Numbered from the stretch's first letter, positions 7,284-17,750 are shown. The stretch: 64,000 nt of DNA from Bacteroidales bacterium UBA1715 (GCA_002317135.1 DCIX01000036.1:176236-240235), one strand, 5' to 3'. Notes: generated by a model from the letters alone, not told the origin. Numbers and translations are program-made.

Positions 7284-8639
7284 CTATACCAAACCTTGAG
7301 CCATCATTGCATCAGCAACTTTGATGAAACCTGCTACGTTAGCACCAGCTACATAGTCGATATAACCATCTGCTTGAGTACCGTATTTAACACAGTTTTC
7401 GTGGATTGACTTCATGATACCTTGTAATTTAGCATCAACTTCTTCTGATGTCCAAGAAAGACGAGCAGAGTTTTGACACATTTCCAAACCTGAAGTTGCA
7501 ACACCACCAGCGTTAGATGCTTTACCTGGAGCGTAAAGAATCTTAGCATCTTGGAATACAGCAACAGCTTCAGCTGTAGAAGGCATGTTAGCACCTTCAG
7601 CAACACAGATTGTACCGTTTGCTACCAATGCTTTAGCATCGCTTTCATCCAATTCGTTTTGAGTTGCACATGGCATAGCTACATCACATTTAACGTTTTT
7701 CCATGGACGTTGACCTTCGAAATATTTGCAACCATATTTGTCTGCATATTCTTTGATACGACCACGTTTAACATTCTTCAATTCGAATACGAATGCTAAT
7801 TTTTCTGGAGTGATACCAGCTTCATCAACGATAGTACCGTTTGAATCTGACATAGAAACAACCTTTGCACCTAGTTGAGTACATTTTTCAACTGCATATT
7901 GAGCAACGTTACCAGAACCAGAGATAGCAACTGTTTTACCTTGTAATGAAGTACCTTTTGTTGCTAACATTGATTGTGCGAAGTAAGTAACACCATAACC
8001 AGTAGCTTCTGGACGGATTAATGAACCACCGAATGAAAGACCTTTACCTGTTAACACACCTGTGAATTCATCACGGATACGTTTGTATTGACCGAACAAG
8101 TAACCAACTTCACGACCACCAACACCGATATCACCAGCAGGAACATCTGTATCAGGACCGATGTATTTTTGTAATTCAGTCATGAAGCTTTGGCAGAAAC
8201 GCATAACTTCATTATCTGATTTACCTTTTGGATCGAAGTCAGATCCACCTTTACCACCACCCATTGGAAGAGTAGTCAAAGAGTTTTTGAAAGTTTGTTC
8301 GAAAGCCAAGAATTTCAAAATACCCAAGTTTACAGTTGGGTGGAAACGAAGACCGCCTTTGTAAGGACCGATTGCGCTGTTCATTTGAACACGGAAACCG
8401 CGATTGATTTGCCATTCACCTTTGTCATCAACCCAAGGAACTCTGAAGATGAATACTCTTTCTGGTTCAACCATTCTTTCCAAAACTTTTGCAGCTTTGT
8501 ATTTTGGATTTTCATCCAAGAATGGAAGGATTGATTTTACTACTTCGTGAACTGCTTGGTGGAATTCTGATTCACCTGGATTCTTAGCGATTACTTTCGC
8601 CATGAAATCGTTCAATTCTTTGTCGAAATTCTTTGCCAT
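7284..8639 (-). CDS. gdhA: NADP-type glutamate dehydrogenase
   Basis: The 451-residue enzyme interconverts 2-oxoglutarate plus ammonia with glutamate in the cytoplasm and is the main route of ammonia assimilation in many gut Bacteroidales. The family signature is clear: GPYKGGLRFHP (K94), K118 and the catalytic-lysine motif PMGGGKGGSDFDP (K130), followed by the nucleotide-binding AISGSGNVAQYAVEK. The length is normal for the hexameric small type. Codon use looks more biased than in the neighbouring genes, as expected for a highly expressed gene. The -7 element is at 8682-8689. Confidence 0.97.
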   Translation of the reverse strand: MAKNFDKELNDFMAKVIAKNPGESEFHQAVHEVVKSILPFLDENPKYKAAKVLERMVEPERVFIFRVPWVDDKGEWQINRGFRVQMNSAIGPYKGGLRFHPTVNLGILKFLAFEQTFKNSLTTLPMGGGKGGSDFDPKGKSDNEVMRFCQSFMTELQKYIGPDTDVPAGDIGVGGREVGYLFGQYKRIRDEFTGVLTGKGLSFGGSLIRPEATGYGVTYFAQSMLATKGTSLQGKTVAISGSGNVAQYAVEKCTQLGAKVVSMSDSNGTIVDEAGITPEKLAFVFELKNVKRGRIKEYADKYGCKYFEGQRPWKNVKCDVAMPCATQNELDESDAKALVANGTICVAEGANMPSTAEAVAVFQDAKILYAPGKASNAGGVATSGLEMCQNSARLSWTSEEVDAKLQGIMKSIHENCVKYGTQADGYIDYVAGANVAGFIKVADAMMAQGLV

Positions 8640-8681
8640 TTTGTTAGTATTAAATGATTAATCTTTTTGTTTTTGCAAGAG

Positions 8682-8689
8682 CAAATATA
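8682..8689 (-). promoter_or_regulatory. -7 element of gdhA
   Basis: TATATTTG on the minus strand, 42 bases before the ATG. A TTTG at 8704-8701 is too close (11 bases) for the usual spacing, so the -33 element is uncertain. Confidence 0.45.
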
Positions 8690-8738
8690 GGCAATCTTTT
8701 CAAAAAAGAATCACATAAATAACTGATTTTTAGAAAAT

Positions 8739-8776
8739 TACGCAAAACTCGCAATCATACATACGAGTTTTGCGTA
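8739..8776 (-). terminator. Terminator-like hairpin after the InlB-repeat gene
   Basis: A 13-bp perfect inverted repeat (TACGCAAAACTCG, 8739-8751, with 8764-8776) has a 12-base loop and is followed on the minus strand by a short T-rich stretch. It lies between the end of the T9SS cargo gene and the gdhA promoter. Confidence 0.6.
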
Positions 8777-8814
8777 TAGTCATATTCTGTCCGAATTTCA
8801 AGAAAACGTTCGCA

Positions 8815-11800
8815 CTAACGAACAACTATTTGTTTTTGAATGCTTTCGCCGTTGATTGTCACAACAACAATATAAACACCTGCTTTCAACGAAGCTACAT
8901 CAATAGAATATTGTTGAGAAAATTCGTCACTTCTATAAGCAACCTGACCTTTTACAGAAACAAGTTGAACAGAACTAATTTCGTTATCGGAAACAATATG
9001 TAGTATAGAAGAAACTGGATTTGGATAGACTTCGCAATTCACTGAAATTTCCTCTACAGCAGTATTATCAGTTTCTTTTTCAATGAATTTGAATTCAGCT
9101 TCTATCGTACAATCATCAACTACAGTAATATATAATGTAGACAAATTAGAAAGCAAATGTCCATTCTTTGCCCATCCTACAAACTCATATCCAAGTGCAG
9201 GAGTAGCAAATAATTGAACCTCATCTCCTTCCTTATACGCCCCTGCACCTATTACTGTACCAAACGTTTCGTCGTTTACAGAAACTGTAACTTCAACCGT
9301 TTTTGGAACTGGCACAAATACGGCATTTATATTCATATCATCAGAAACCTCTAGTGTCAACAATGTTGCTGTTTCTACGATTTCACCATTCAAAAGCCAA
9401 CCACTGAAAACATATCCTTCAGTAGGTGTTGCTATCAATGTTACCTTTTCACCAGCTTCATATTGACCATTTCTTAAACCAGAAACAGAGCCACCTGTTT
9501 GTACAGAAACTGTGCAAAGTTTTGCTTTTTCTTTAAGAATAACTGCAATAGTTTTATCTTCCGAAGCAGTAAATGTATAGACTACAGAGGTAGAAAGTAC
9601 TGTACTGTCTTCTGCTTGAACCCAAGATACAAAACGATGGTTTTCATCAACTGTTACAGCTAACGTAACTGATGCACCTTCATCAAAGACACCTGTTCCC
9701 AATCCTTTAACAGTGCCACCTTCGAAATCTGCAATTGTTATAGTATAAACCTTCTGGAAAACAGCAGTTAGATTTCGTTTATTCAAACATATAAAATGAT
9801 ATTCAGCATCGGTACTAACCACTTTTTCGTCTTCCAACCAATGTAAGAATCTATATCCTTCGTTTGGTTTTGCTATTACTACAACCTCATCTTCTTCTGT
9901 ATATTTCTTTTCTCCTTCAACTGTACCAGCAGTTTCATCAGCAGAAATTACAGATATTTGATATTTGCTATAAAATCTTTCGAAATTTGCTTGTAATACA
10001 ATATCCGATGTTAACGTAAATACATAATTAGCATTTGTTGAAACAACTTCTCCTGCTTTATTCGTCCACGATAAGAACGAATATTTTTCTGATGGAGTAG
10101 CAGTAACTGAAACTTCTGAATTTTCTTCATACAATCCCATTCCGCTTACAACCCCACCTTCTTCTACAACCAACTCAACCATAAGACCTACAAAATTAGG
10201 CGCGAAATGAGCTACAAGAGAACGGTCTACTAGAGCGGCAAATTCTATAGTTTCGTCTGTTGAAATTTCCACACCATTCTCCGTCCAATTCACAAAATCA
10301 TAACCCTTGTTTGGAATTGCAGTTACAACAACAGTTTCAATTTCAAAATATGTTCCTTGTCCACTTACAGAACCACCAACCAAAGGATCTTGCGAAACAG
10401 AAACAACATATTTAGGCAATTCTACATAATTTGCAGTTATCGTAAACGAGGAATCAATAGTTACGATAGTAGTTTCATCTTCCAAAACAATCATATCGTT
10501 TACCGTCCAATTTTGGAACACAAAACCAGCCTTGCCATTGGCTGAAATAGAAATTTCTGATGCAGCATCATATAGTCCAGAGCCACTACAAATAGCTGCA
10601 TTTTCTGGATTTGAAACAACTGTTATTGAATATTGTTTTGCAAAACGAGCTTCAAAAGTTCTGTCTGCATCAGTTGGAACCTCTATCATTGTATTTACAT
10701 TATATAATGTATCTGCTTCATACCAACCAACAAAACGATAAGAATCCTCTGGGAAAGCAATTAACGACGCTGTTTCACCAGAGTTAAATGAGCCAGCACC
10801 AGTTACAGAACCACCTTCTGTAGCAACAGCAGTAATTTGGACACGAGCAGTAAAGAATGCTACAAATTGTCTGCTTTCCAATGTCTTAAATGTAAATGTC
10901 ATTGAATTAGATACAATAGTATCTGCTTCTTTCCAGCAAATGAACTGATATTTATTCTCGTCATTTGACACAGCAACCAAAGTTACTTCTACCGAATCTT
11001 TATCTATATTAAATTCTCCTGCACCAGAGACAGCTCCTGCTCCCGACAAATTAACCGTTGCACTTACAACGATTGATTTTTTGAAATTTGCAACCAAATT
11101 TACATCTGCTTGAACCAAGAACGTATAAGAAGGATTCGTTGAAACAACTTCACCATCTACTGTCCAACTACTAAACGAGAATCCTTCATCTGGCGTTGCC
11201 ACAACCTGACAAGCATAATTTCCCAAGAAAAGTCCACCTTCCGTAGACACTGTTCCACCTGCACTTGCTGAAACAGAAACAGAATATTGTTTCTTCAATA
11301 CTGCAGAGAACGTATGAGATTTATCTATTGTAAATGAATACATTGGATCTAAAGAAATAACAGATTCATTTTCCATCCAATAAGCGAATTTACATTCTTC
11401 TGTTTGCATTTCTGCTGCCACAGTTACATTCAAGTCCCCTGAAACATAATATTTACCTGCCCCAGAAAGCGTTACCATATCAGAATCATATTCACCAAAA
11501 GAAACCTGATAATATCGCTTTACCGTTATTTCAGAAGCACTCGGTTCTGCCGTCATTGGGTAGTTAGTAGAAACAACACGTACTTTGTAGTTTCCATCAC
11601 CAACAGAAGCAGGAATTTTACCTTCAACAACACCACTCGTGTTTGTTGTTATACGACCAAGTTCTACTGGATTATCAAAGTTTCCATTTGCATCCGACAA
11701 TTGTGCAATAACTTGATTTGCTTCTTTATTCAAGTTACTTACACTCATAGAACCAGTTAATGTAAATGGCACCTGAATAGCAATAGATTCATTTGCATCG

Positions 11801-12600
11801 CCCTCATAGTCGGTTTGAGCAAGCGTTCCTGTTTTCAATGTTGGATTATAGATTAAAACAATGTCATCGACATATAATTTATCATTTTCATCACCTTTAG
11901 CTGGAGTTTTATTTGTTGACATTGTTATTAAAACATATTGCGGATCTGTACAAGTTCCTTTTACAACAAAAGGAATTGACATTCTTTTCCAAACAAGTTC
12001 CGAAGCAGACGAAGTTGTTCTTGAAAATTCGTAATTAGCATCTGAATATTGTTGCGAAGCATTACCATCTTTCCCACTACCATACAGAATAAAATTCGAA
12101 TCTCCGTGAACAGCACAATGAAATGCTGCTTGATTTGATTCTGACGAGCTATAAAAACATAACCAAACAGTAACAGAATCAGGAACTTCATCTATTTTTG
12201 TATTAAACTCTGCAGTACCACGGTCGGTAAAAATATTATTATCGTCAGATGTTGCCGTTGTACTCTTTGCGTTCATACGACCATTAGTCAATGAACCATT
12301 CGCCATTACTCCAAAAACTTTTTTAGGATAAATTCTTACACTATACATTCCTTTAGAGCCAGGGCGTACATTCTCATCTTTTGCAATATGCTCTGTTGCA
12401 GCTAATTGTGTTAAAGTTGTAACATTTGCTGACATAAAAGAATGCCAACAATATGGTTCTTTTCCTTCTTTCTTGTTTCCTTTATATGTTTTCCATTCTG
12501 CTTCAAAATCAGAATTAGGAACTTGAACGCCATAATCTTGTGAATACGAAATATTTACAATACAAAAAATTGTAACAAATAAGGATAAAAATCTTTTCAT
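8815..12600 (-). CDS. T9SS type A cargo with 11 InlB-type repeats
   Basis: This 1261-residue protein starts with a signal peptide (about 1-20). Residues about 21-260 look like the PCMD-type putative carbohydrate domain found in Bacteroidetes surface proteins (VPNSDFE, then EPYCWHSF). A linker domain follows to about 360. Then come 11 repeats of about 70 residues of the divergent InlB B-repeat type, each with a G-G-x-V-x-G-x-G start and a G-Y/F-x-F-x-x-W core followed by a NANF-like end. The last 70 residues (VYPNPVSSILHI, then ending in IQKQIVVR) form a type A T9SS C-terminal signal. The protein should be carried across the outer membrane and attached to the surface. An adhesin or glycan-binding role is inferred. 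Confidence 0.88.
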   Translation of the reverse strand: MKRFLSLFVTIFCIVNISYSQDYGVQVPNSDFEAEWKTYKGNKKEGKEPYCWHSFMSANVTTLTQLAATEHIAKDENVRPGSKGMYSVRIYPKKVFGVMANGSLTNGRMNAKSTTATSDDNNIFTDRGTAEFNTKIDEVPDSVTVWLCFYSSSESNQAAFHCAVHGDSNFILYGSGKDGNASQQYSDANYEFSRTTSSASELVWKRMSIPFVVKGTCTDPQYVLITMSTNKTPAKGDENDKLYVDDIVLIYNPTLKTGTLAQTDYEGDANESIAIQVPFTLTGSMSVSNLNKEANQVIAQLSDANGNFDNPVELGRITTNTSGVVEGKIPASVGDGNYKVRVVSTNYPMTAEPSASEITVKRYYQVSFGEYDSDMVTLSGAGKYYVSGDLNVTVAAEMQTEECKFAYWMENESVISLDPMYSFTIDKSHTFSAVLKKQYSVSVSASAGGTVSTEGGLFLGNYACQVVATPDEGFSFSSWTVDGEVVSTNPSYTFLVQADVNLVANFKKSIVVSATVNLSGAGAVSGAGEFNIDKDSVEVTLVAVSNDENKYQFICWKEADTIVSNSMTFTFKTLESRQFVAFFTARVQITAVATEGGSVTGAGSFNSGETASLIAFPEDSYRFVGWYEADTLYNVNTMIEVPTDADRTFEARFAKQYSITVVSNPENAAICSGSGLYDAASEISISANGKAGFVFQNWTVNDMIVLEDETTIVTIDSSFTITANYVELPKYVVSVSQDPLVGGSVSGQGTYFEIETVVVTAIPNKGYDFVNWTENGVEISTDETIEFAALVDRSLVAHFAPNFVGLMVELVVEEGGVVSGMGLYEENSEVSVTATPSEKYSFLSWTNKAGEVVSTNANYVFTLTSDIVLQANFERFYSKYQISVISADETAGTVEGEKKYTEEDEVVVIAKPNEGYRFLHWLEDEKVVSTDAEYHFICLNKRNLTAVFQKVYTITIADFEGGTVKGLGTGVFDEGASVTLAVTVDENHRFVSWVQAEDSTVLSTSVVYTFTASEDKTIAVILKEKAKLCTVSVQTGGSVSGLRNGQYEAGEKVTLIATPTEGYVFSGWLLNGEIVETATLLTLEVSDDMNINAVFVPVPKTVEVTVSVNDETFGTVIGAGAYKEGDEVQLFATPALGYEFVGWAKNGHLLSNLSTLYITVVDDCTIEAEFKFIEKETDNTAVEEISVNCEVYPNPVSSILHIVSDNEISSVQLVSVKGQVAYRSDEFSQQYSIDVASLKAGVYIVVVTINGESIQKQIVVR

Positions 12601-12619
12601 TTTTGTAGTTTTAGTTTGG

Positions 12620-12646
12620 CAAAACTATAAATAACCTTTTTACAAA
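12620..12646 (-). promoter_or_regulatory. Probable promoter of the InlB-repeat gene
   Basis: TAGTTTTG (12627-12620, minus) matches TAnnTTTG and is preceded by TTTG at 12646-12643 with a short 15-base spacer. The ATG is at 12600. Confidence 0.4.
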
Positions 12647-12703
12647 ATGTAAAAATGAAGCAAAATAGACAAACGCCTAAAAATTATATCTTTTCTAAAG
12701 ATG

Positions 12704-14641
12704 TTATAAAGACTCAACTTCTGCAAGCCAAATATCGGCACACGCATCGCTCGGCATACGCCAATCTCCGCGAGGCGAAAGCGAAATCGAACCAACTTTT
12801 ACACCATCTGGCATACAACTACGCTTAAATTGTTGTGCAAAAAATCTACGATAAAACTTCTTCATAGTTTCCTTAATCACAGCGTCATCAAAGAATGGCA
12901 TTTGTTTTTGAGCAATTGCAAGTTGTACTAAATAATAGATTTTCTTTGGAGAAAAGCCATTTCTCATTGTATGAAACAAAAAGAAATCGTGTAACGTATA
13001 TGAGCCAATTGAGTTTTCTGTCTTCTGTGCGATTTTACCATCTTTATCTGGAGGTAACAATTCCGGACTTACAGGTGTATCAATTACATCCAACAGCACC
13101 TCAACCAATGGTTTATTAGCGACAAATGTATAATCTGCATAATATTGCACCAAATAACGAACAAGTGTTTTCGGAATTGAAACATTCACCGCATAATTAC
13201 TCATTTGGTCACCATTATATGTACACCAACCCAATGCTAACTCGCTTAAATCACCTGTTCCCAACACCAACGCATTATGCATATTTGCATAATCAAATAA
13301 AATTTGCGTGCGTTCTCTTGCTTGAGCATTTTCGTAGGTAATATCATGAATATCAAGAGAATGATTCAAATCTTGCAAATGAAGAGTAGCAGACTCTTTT
13401 ATTGATATTTCGCACAATGTTGCCCCACAGTATTCTACCAAATGCTTTGCATTTTCGTATGTTCGTCCTGTTGTTCCAAATCCAGGCATTGTTATACCGT
13501 GAATTCCTTTACGGTCTTTACCCAAAATATCAAATGCTTGACAAGCAACAAGAAGTGCCAAAGTAGAATCCAAACCACCAGAAATACCAACAACAATATT
13601 TTCAATATGAGTATGCGCAATTCTTTTGGCCAATCCCCACGCCTGCATACGAGTGATTTCTTCGGCACGTCTACTACGAGCAGCCCCTTCACTTGGAACA
13701 AAAGGGAAGCCAGGAACAACTCTATTTATATCTTTTTGATTAGCCGCAACAGTTATTTCATCAAAACGAAGAGATTGCTTCAACTCATCTGGTTGTGAGA
13801 AAGTCTCACAATGCATACGCTCGTGATTTAGTTTTTCAATATCTACATCGGCAATAATCCACTTTGTTGAATTATCAAATGGTATTTTTTCAGAAACAAT
13901 TGTTCCGTTTTCTGCAATCATTGAATGACCTGAAAATACCATATCTTGCGTAGATTCTCCCATTCCTGCATTGGCATAAACATACGCACAAATATTCTTA
14001 GCACTATTCATTGCAATCAACTGTTTACGGTAATCTGCTTTGCCAATCACTTCGTTTCCAGCAGAAAGGTTTACAATCACATTTGCACCATTCAATGCAT
14101 ATTTAGTAGAAGGGGAATTCGGAACCCAAACATCTTCACAAATTTCACAACCAATAATTGCTTTAGTAGAAGATTTACAACCATCTATAGACAAATACAA
14201 CAATTCACCAATTTCATAGTCGGCAAATAAACATGGTTCATTTTGATATGGCGTAAACCAACGTTTTTCGTAAAACTCAGAATAATTTGGTATGAATTTT
14301 TTCGGGAATACTAGTTTTTTGTCACCACATAGCAATACCGCACAATTATACAAGGCCCCTGTTATACCACGCAACGGCAAACCAACAAAAACAGCAATAC
14401 CAACACAATGCGAAGCAATAATTTGCAGTGCTTCTTCAGCTTTATCTAAAAGCAATGTTTGTTGAAATAAATCTGCACATGTATAGCCAGTTATGCACAA
14501 CTCCGGAAATACAGCAACCTGAACACCTTCTTGTTTCAATACATCAATCGCCGCACATATCTCTTGTGTGTTTCGTTCTACTTGACCTACATATACTTGC
14601 GGAGAAACACTTGCTACACGCAAAAAACCATATTCATTCAT
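12704..14641 (-). CDS. nadE: Glutamine-dependent NAD+ synthetase
   Basis: The 645-residue enzyme makes NAD+ from nicotinate adenine dinucleotide, ATP and glutamine, the last step of NAD synthesis. The N-terminal half is a nitrilase-type glutaminase with the triad E47 (FPELCITGY), K114 or K115 (FPKKFIPNY) and C168 (CEICEDVW). The C-terminal half is the synthetase with the ATP-binding P-loop GISGGLDST at 352-360. The size matches the two-domain form. It appears to be a single-gene unit; I see no strong terminator after it. Confidence 0.95.
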   Translation of the reverse strand: MNEYGFLRVASVSPQVYVGQVERNTQEICAAIDVLKQEGVQVAVFPELCITGYTCADLFQQTLLLDKAEEALQIIASHCVGIAVFVGLPLRGITGALYNCAVLLCGDKKLVFPKKFIPNYSEFYEKRWFTPYQNEPCLFADYEIGELLYLSIDGCKSSTKAIIGCEICEDVWVPNSPSTKYALNGANVIVNLSAGNEVIGKADYRKQLIAMNSAKNICAYVYANAGMGESTQDMVFSGHSMIAENGTIVSEKIPFDNSTKWIIADVDIEKLNHERMHCETFSQPDELKQSLRFDEITVAANQKDINRVVPGFPFVPSEGAARSRRAEEITRMQAWGLAKRIAHTHIENIVVGISGGLDSTLALLVACQAFDILGKDRKGIHGITMPGFGTTGRTYENAKHLVEYCGATLCEISIKESATLHLQDLNHSLDIHDITYENAQARERTQILFDYANMHNALVLGTGDLSELALGWCTYNGDQMSNYAVNVSIPKTLVRYLVQYYADYTFVANKPLVEVLLDVIDTPVSPELLPPDKDGKIAQKTENSIGSYTLHDFFLFHTMRNGFSPKKIYYLVQLAIAQKQMPFFDDAVIKETMKKFYRRFFAQQFKRSCMPDGVKVGSISLSPRGDWRMPSDACADIWLAEVESL

Positions 14642-14683
14642 ACAGAATCTTCAGATAAAAAGTTCTTATGGGACCAAAATAAA

Positions 14684-14713
14684 CAAAAAAAGGGTTCTTA
14701 CGAACCCTTTTTT
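14684..14713 (-). terminator. Terminator of the HU gene
   Basis: GGGTTC-TTAC-GAACCC (14692-14707) flanked by A and T tracts gives a strong hairpin with a T tract on the minus strand, 19 bases after the HU stop codon. Confidence 0.85.
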
Positions 14714-14731
14714 ACATAAAATAATCAAAAA

Positions 14732-15010
14732 TTATTTTTTGTTAACGATTTCAGAAAGTGCTTTACCTGCTTTGAATTGAGCAACTTTTTTAGCAGCAAT
14801 TTTCAAAGGTTTCTTAGTTGCAGGATTGATACCTGTTCTTGCAGCTCTTTCTGATACTTTGAAAGTACCGAAACCGATTAATTGTACTGAATCACCACTT
14901 TTTAATGCTCCTGAGATTGCGCTTACTACTGCATTAAGTGCTTTTTCTGAATCTGCTTTTGTCAATCCAGCTTCTGCTGCCATTGCAGCTACTAATTCTT
15001 GTTTGTTCAT
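14732..15010 (-). CDS. HU family DNA-binding protein
   Basis: The 92-residue product is a nucleoid protein of the HU/IHF family, which bends and compacts DNA. It has the family start MNKQELVAAMAAEAGLTKAD, the GFGTFKVSERAAR segment and the end of the DNA-binding arm NPATKKPLKI. The length is typical of an HU homodimer subunit. It has its own promoter (15038-15067) and terminator. Confidence 0.95.
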   Translation of the reverse strand: MNKQELVAAMAAEAGLTKADSEKALNAVVSAISGALKSGDSVQLIGFGTFKVSERAARTGINPATKKPLKIAAKKVAQFKAGKALSEIVNKK

Positions 15011-15037
15011 GTTTATTAAATTTTAGTTATACTTTCA

Positions 15038-15067
15038 CAAATATAGAGTATTTTAATGATTTACAAA
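15038..15067 (-). promoter_or_regulatory. Promoter of the HU gene
   Basis: On the minus strand TTTG (15067-15064), an 18-base spacer and TATATTTG (15045-15038) fit the Bacteroidetes consensus fully. The ATG at 15010 follows 27 bases later. Confidence 0.75.
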
Positions 15068-15113
15068 TAGTTTTACCCTATTTTTCTTGCATTTCAAGTA
15101 AATTAATCAAAAT

Positions 15114-15308
15114 TTAGTCTCTTTCTAAGAAATCTATACGAGTATGCAAGTCGAAAATATGCTTTTTCAATACTAAAATATGCTTGTCAATATATTTCTC
15201 TGCTAAGTTTCCAACATCAGAACAAGTTTTTAAACTCTCCAATGATTCAACTTCGCGTTCATACTTTTCTATATCCGCTTTAATCTTGCTAATATCTGTC
15301 TCTTTCAT
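15114..15308 (-). CDS. Small coiled-coil protein, unknown
   Basis: This 64-residue product is almost entirely helical and charged, with heptad-like spacing (IKADIEKYEREVESLESL, then a Cys-containing turn, then YIDKHILVLKKHIFDLHTRI). It probably forms a coiled coil. It has no signal peptide. I do not recognise the family. The amino-acid makeup is protein-like and no other gene competes for the space, which supports it as real. Confidence 0.5.
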   Translation of the reverse strand: MKETDISKIKADIEKYEREVESLESLKTCSDVGNLAEKYIDKHILVLKKHIFDLHTRIDFLERD

Positions 15309-15480
15309 ATCCTTATTGTTTTTTACAAATAAAGTGAATATTTATATTAAAAACAATTTATTGATTACAAATTATCATTAAATACTATATTTTTAGTGAT
15401 ATTCTAATAGTATATTACGAGATTTGCTTATAAAATTTAAACAATCTCATTCCCCCATTAAGGGACTGAATTTCCAGATA

Positions 15481-15516
15481 ATAAAAGGGGGTATATTGTT
15501 ATCCCCCCCCTTTTAT
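15481..15516 (-). terminator. Terminator-like hairpin after recQ
   Basis: AAAAGGGGG (15483-15491) can pair with the C8/T4 run at about 15503-15514. It is the only hairpin in the 228-base gap 15309-15536, which otherwise holds nothing I can support. Confidence 0.55.
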
Positions 15517-15536
15517 AAATCACCAAAAACTATTTT

Positions 15537-17720
15537 TTAATTCGCCTTTTCCGACAAGAATTTAATTCTTACCATACGAACCTCATCTTCGGTATATGTA
15601 CCATCGGCACACCATTCATCTAAAGCAGCTTGAATTGTTTCTGATTCATCGGTGCAGAAATAGTCATATAATTCCTCTACGGCGTCATCTTCAAGGACTT
15701 CTTTTATATAATAGTCTATATTTATTTTTGTTCCCGAGTTAACAATGCTTTCTATTTCTATAAGTAAATCCGTCAACGAAATACCTAATGCATTTGCAAC
15801 AATATCAAGCGACAATCGTTTGTCGGTATTCGTAATAATCTGAACTTTTGAACTAGACTCTTTTACAACCGATTTTACGACCATATCTTGTGGGCGATCT
15901 ATTTCATTTTCTTCCACATAGCGAGCGATTAGTTCCACAAATGTGGCTCCATATTTCAACGCCTTACCTTCCCCAACGCCAGAAATATTTTTCAACTCCT
16001 GCAATGTAATCGGATATTGCGTAGCCATTTCATTTATAGAAACTTCCTGGAACACGACATACGGCGGAACATTATTTTTTTTCGCAATACGCTTACGCTC
16101 TTCCATAAGCATTGCAACCAATTCAGCATCTAACGCACCACCCGAAGAAGGAGCATCGCTTTCCGATTCTGTTTGTTCATAATCATGGTCTTCTGTAATT
16201 GTAAACGAATGTGGACGCTTCATAAATTCACGACCTTCATCTGTTAATTTTAGTAAACCATAATTTTCTATTTCCTTATCCAAATAACGGAACATCAGCA
16301 ACTGACGAATTATGGCACTCCAATATTTTTCATCATGATCGTCACCCCAACCAAATTCATCAAGATCGTTATGTCTATATGTTTTAATTTCCGAAGATTC
16401 CTTTCCTATAAGAATTTCAACGATGTGTCCTTGTTTAAAGCGTTCTTTCACAGCAAGAATTGTCTTCAAAACTTTCAAAGCATCGTTCATCACCTCTATT
16501 TGTGGTTTTGGATGTAAACAGTTGTCGCAATTACAACAATTCTCGGTCATTTCCTCACCGAAATAATTCAACAACACGCGTACACGACACAAACTTGATT
16601 CGGCATACGAAGAAGTTTCAAGCAATAATTGCTTACCAATTTCTTGCTCAGCAACCGGTTTGCCTTCCATAAACTTTTCAAGACGAACAATGTCTTTATA
16701 ACTATAGAACGCGATACATTTCCCTTCACCGCCATCACGACCAGCACGACCAGTTTCCTGATAATAGCCTTCCAATGATTTTGGTATATTATAATGTATA
16801 ACAAAACGCACATCTGGTTTATCTATACCCATACCAAATGCTATCGTTGCAACAATTACCTCAACATCATCCTTCAAGAACATGTCTTGATTCTTCGAGC
16901 GAGTCGCTGCATCCAAACCTGCGTGATATGGAAGAGCCTTAATACCATTTACTATTAAAGTATCGGCAAGTTCTTCTACTTTTTTTCTACTCAAACAATA
17001 AATAATACCCGCTTTGCCTGGATTTTCACGAATAAAACGAATTATCTGTTTGGTAGCATTTACCTGCGGACGAATCTCGTAATACAAATTCTTTCTACGG
17101 AAAGAAGACTTGAACACTTTCGCGTCAAGCATTCCCAAGTTCTTTTGTATATCGTGTTGCACTTTTGGAGTGGCTGTTGCCGTCAAAGCAATAATTGGAG
17201 CACGACCAATTGATTCAACAATAGGACGGATTCTGCGATATTCCGGGCGGAAATCGTGTCCCCATTCCGAAATACAGTGTGCTTCATCAATTGCAAAGAA
17301 AGAAATTTTGATACTACGGAAAAACTCAACACTCTCCTCTTTCGTCAACGATTCAGGAGCAACATATAACATTTTAGTTATACCATTACGAACATCTTCT
17401 TTCACCTTAGTGATTTCCGAACGACTCAACGACGAATTTAGGAAATGAGCAATACGATCATCTGTACTAAAACCACGCATTGAATCAACCTGATTTTTCA
17501 TCAAAGCAATCAATGGAGAAATAATAATTGCCGTTCCTTCCAACAACATAGCAGGAAGCTGATAACACAACGACTTACCACCACCAGTAGGCATCAACAC
17601 AAAAGTATCGTTCCCTGCTATAAGGCTTTCAATAACTTCTTTTTGATTTCCTTTAAACGAATCAAAACCAAACTTTTCCTTTAAACAACTTTCAATTTCT
17701 TTCTCGTCAATTTTCGCCAT
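15537..17720 (-). CDS. recQ: ATP-dependent DNA helicase RecQ
   Basis: RecQ unwinds DNA 3' to 5' during recombination and repair. The sequence shows the Walker A motif TGGGKS, the DEAH box in FFAIDEAHCISEWGHDFRPEY-type context, the QETGRAGRDG motif VI, the four zinc-binding Cys (CRVRVLL, then NCCNCDNC) and an HRDC domain (about residues 540-620). A C-terminal extension of about 100 residues follows the HRDC domain. I chose the second Met (17720, MAKIDEKEIE) because the helicase family usually starts close to it; 17738 is also open. Confidence 0.93.
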   Translation of the reverse strand: MAKIDEKEIESCLKEKFGFDSFKGNQKEVIESLIAGNDTFVLMPTGGGKSLCYQLPAMLLEGTAIIISPLIALMKNQVDSMRGFSTDDRIAHFLNSSLSRSEITKVKEDVRNGITKMLYVAPESLTKEESVEFFRSIKISFFAIDEAHCISEWGHDFRPEYRRIRPIVESIGRAPIIALTATATPKVQHDIQKNLGMLDAKVFKSSFRRKNLYYEIRPQVNATKQIIRFIRENPGKAGIIYCLSRKKVEELADTLIVNGIKALPYHAGLDAATRSKNQDMFLKDDVEVIVATIAFGMGIDKPDVRFVIHYNIPKSLEGYYQETGRAGRDGGEGKCIAFYSYKDIVRLEKFMEGKPVAEQEIGKQLLLETSSYAESSLCRVRVLLNYFGEEMTENCCNCDNCLHPKPQIEVMNDALKVLKTILAVKERFKQGHIVEILIGKESSEIKTYRHNDLDEFGWGDDHDEKYWSAIIRQLLMFRYLDKEIENYGLLKLTDEGREFMKRPHSFTITEDHDYEQTESESDAPSSGGALDAELVAMLMEERKRIAKKNNVPPYVVFQEVSINEMATQYPITLQELKNISGVGEGKALKYGATFVELIARYVEENEIDRPQDMVVKSVVKESSSKVQIITNTDKRLSLDIVANALGISLTDLLIEIESIVNSGTKINIDYYIKEVLEDDAVEELYDYFCTDESETIQAALDEWCADGTYTEDEVRMVRIKFLSEKAN

Positions 17721-17750
17721 AAATGCCGTAAATTTCAATTTATCTTCTTT

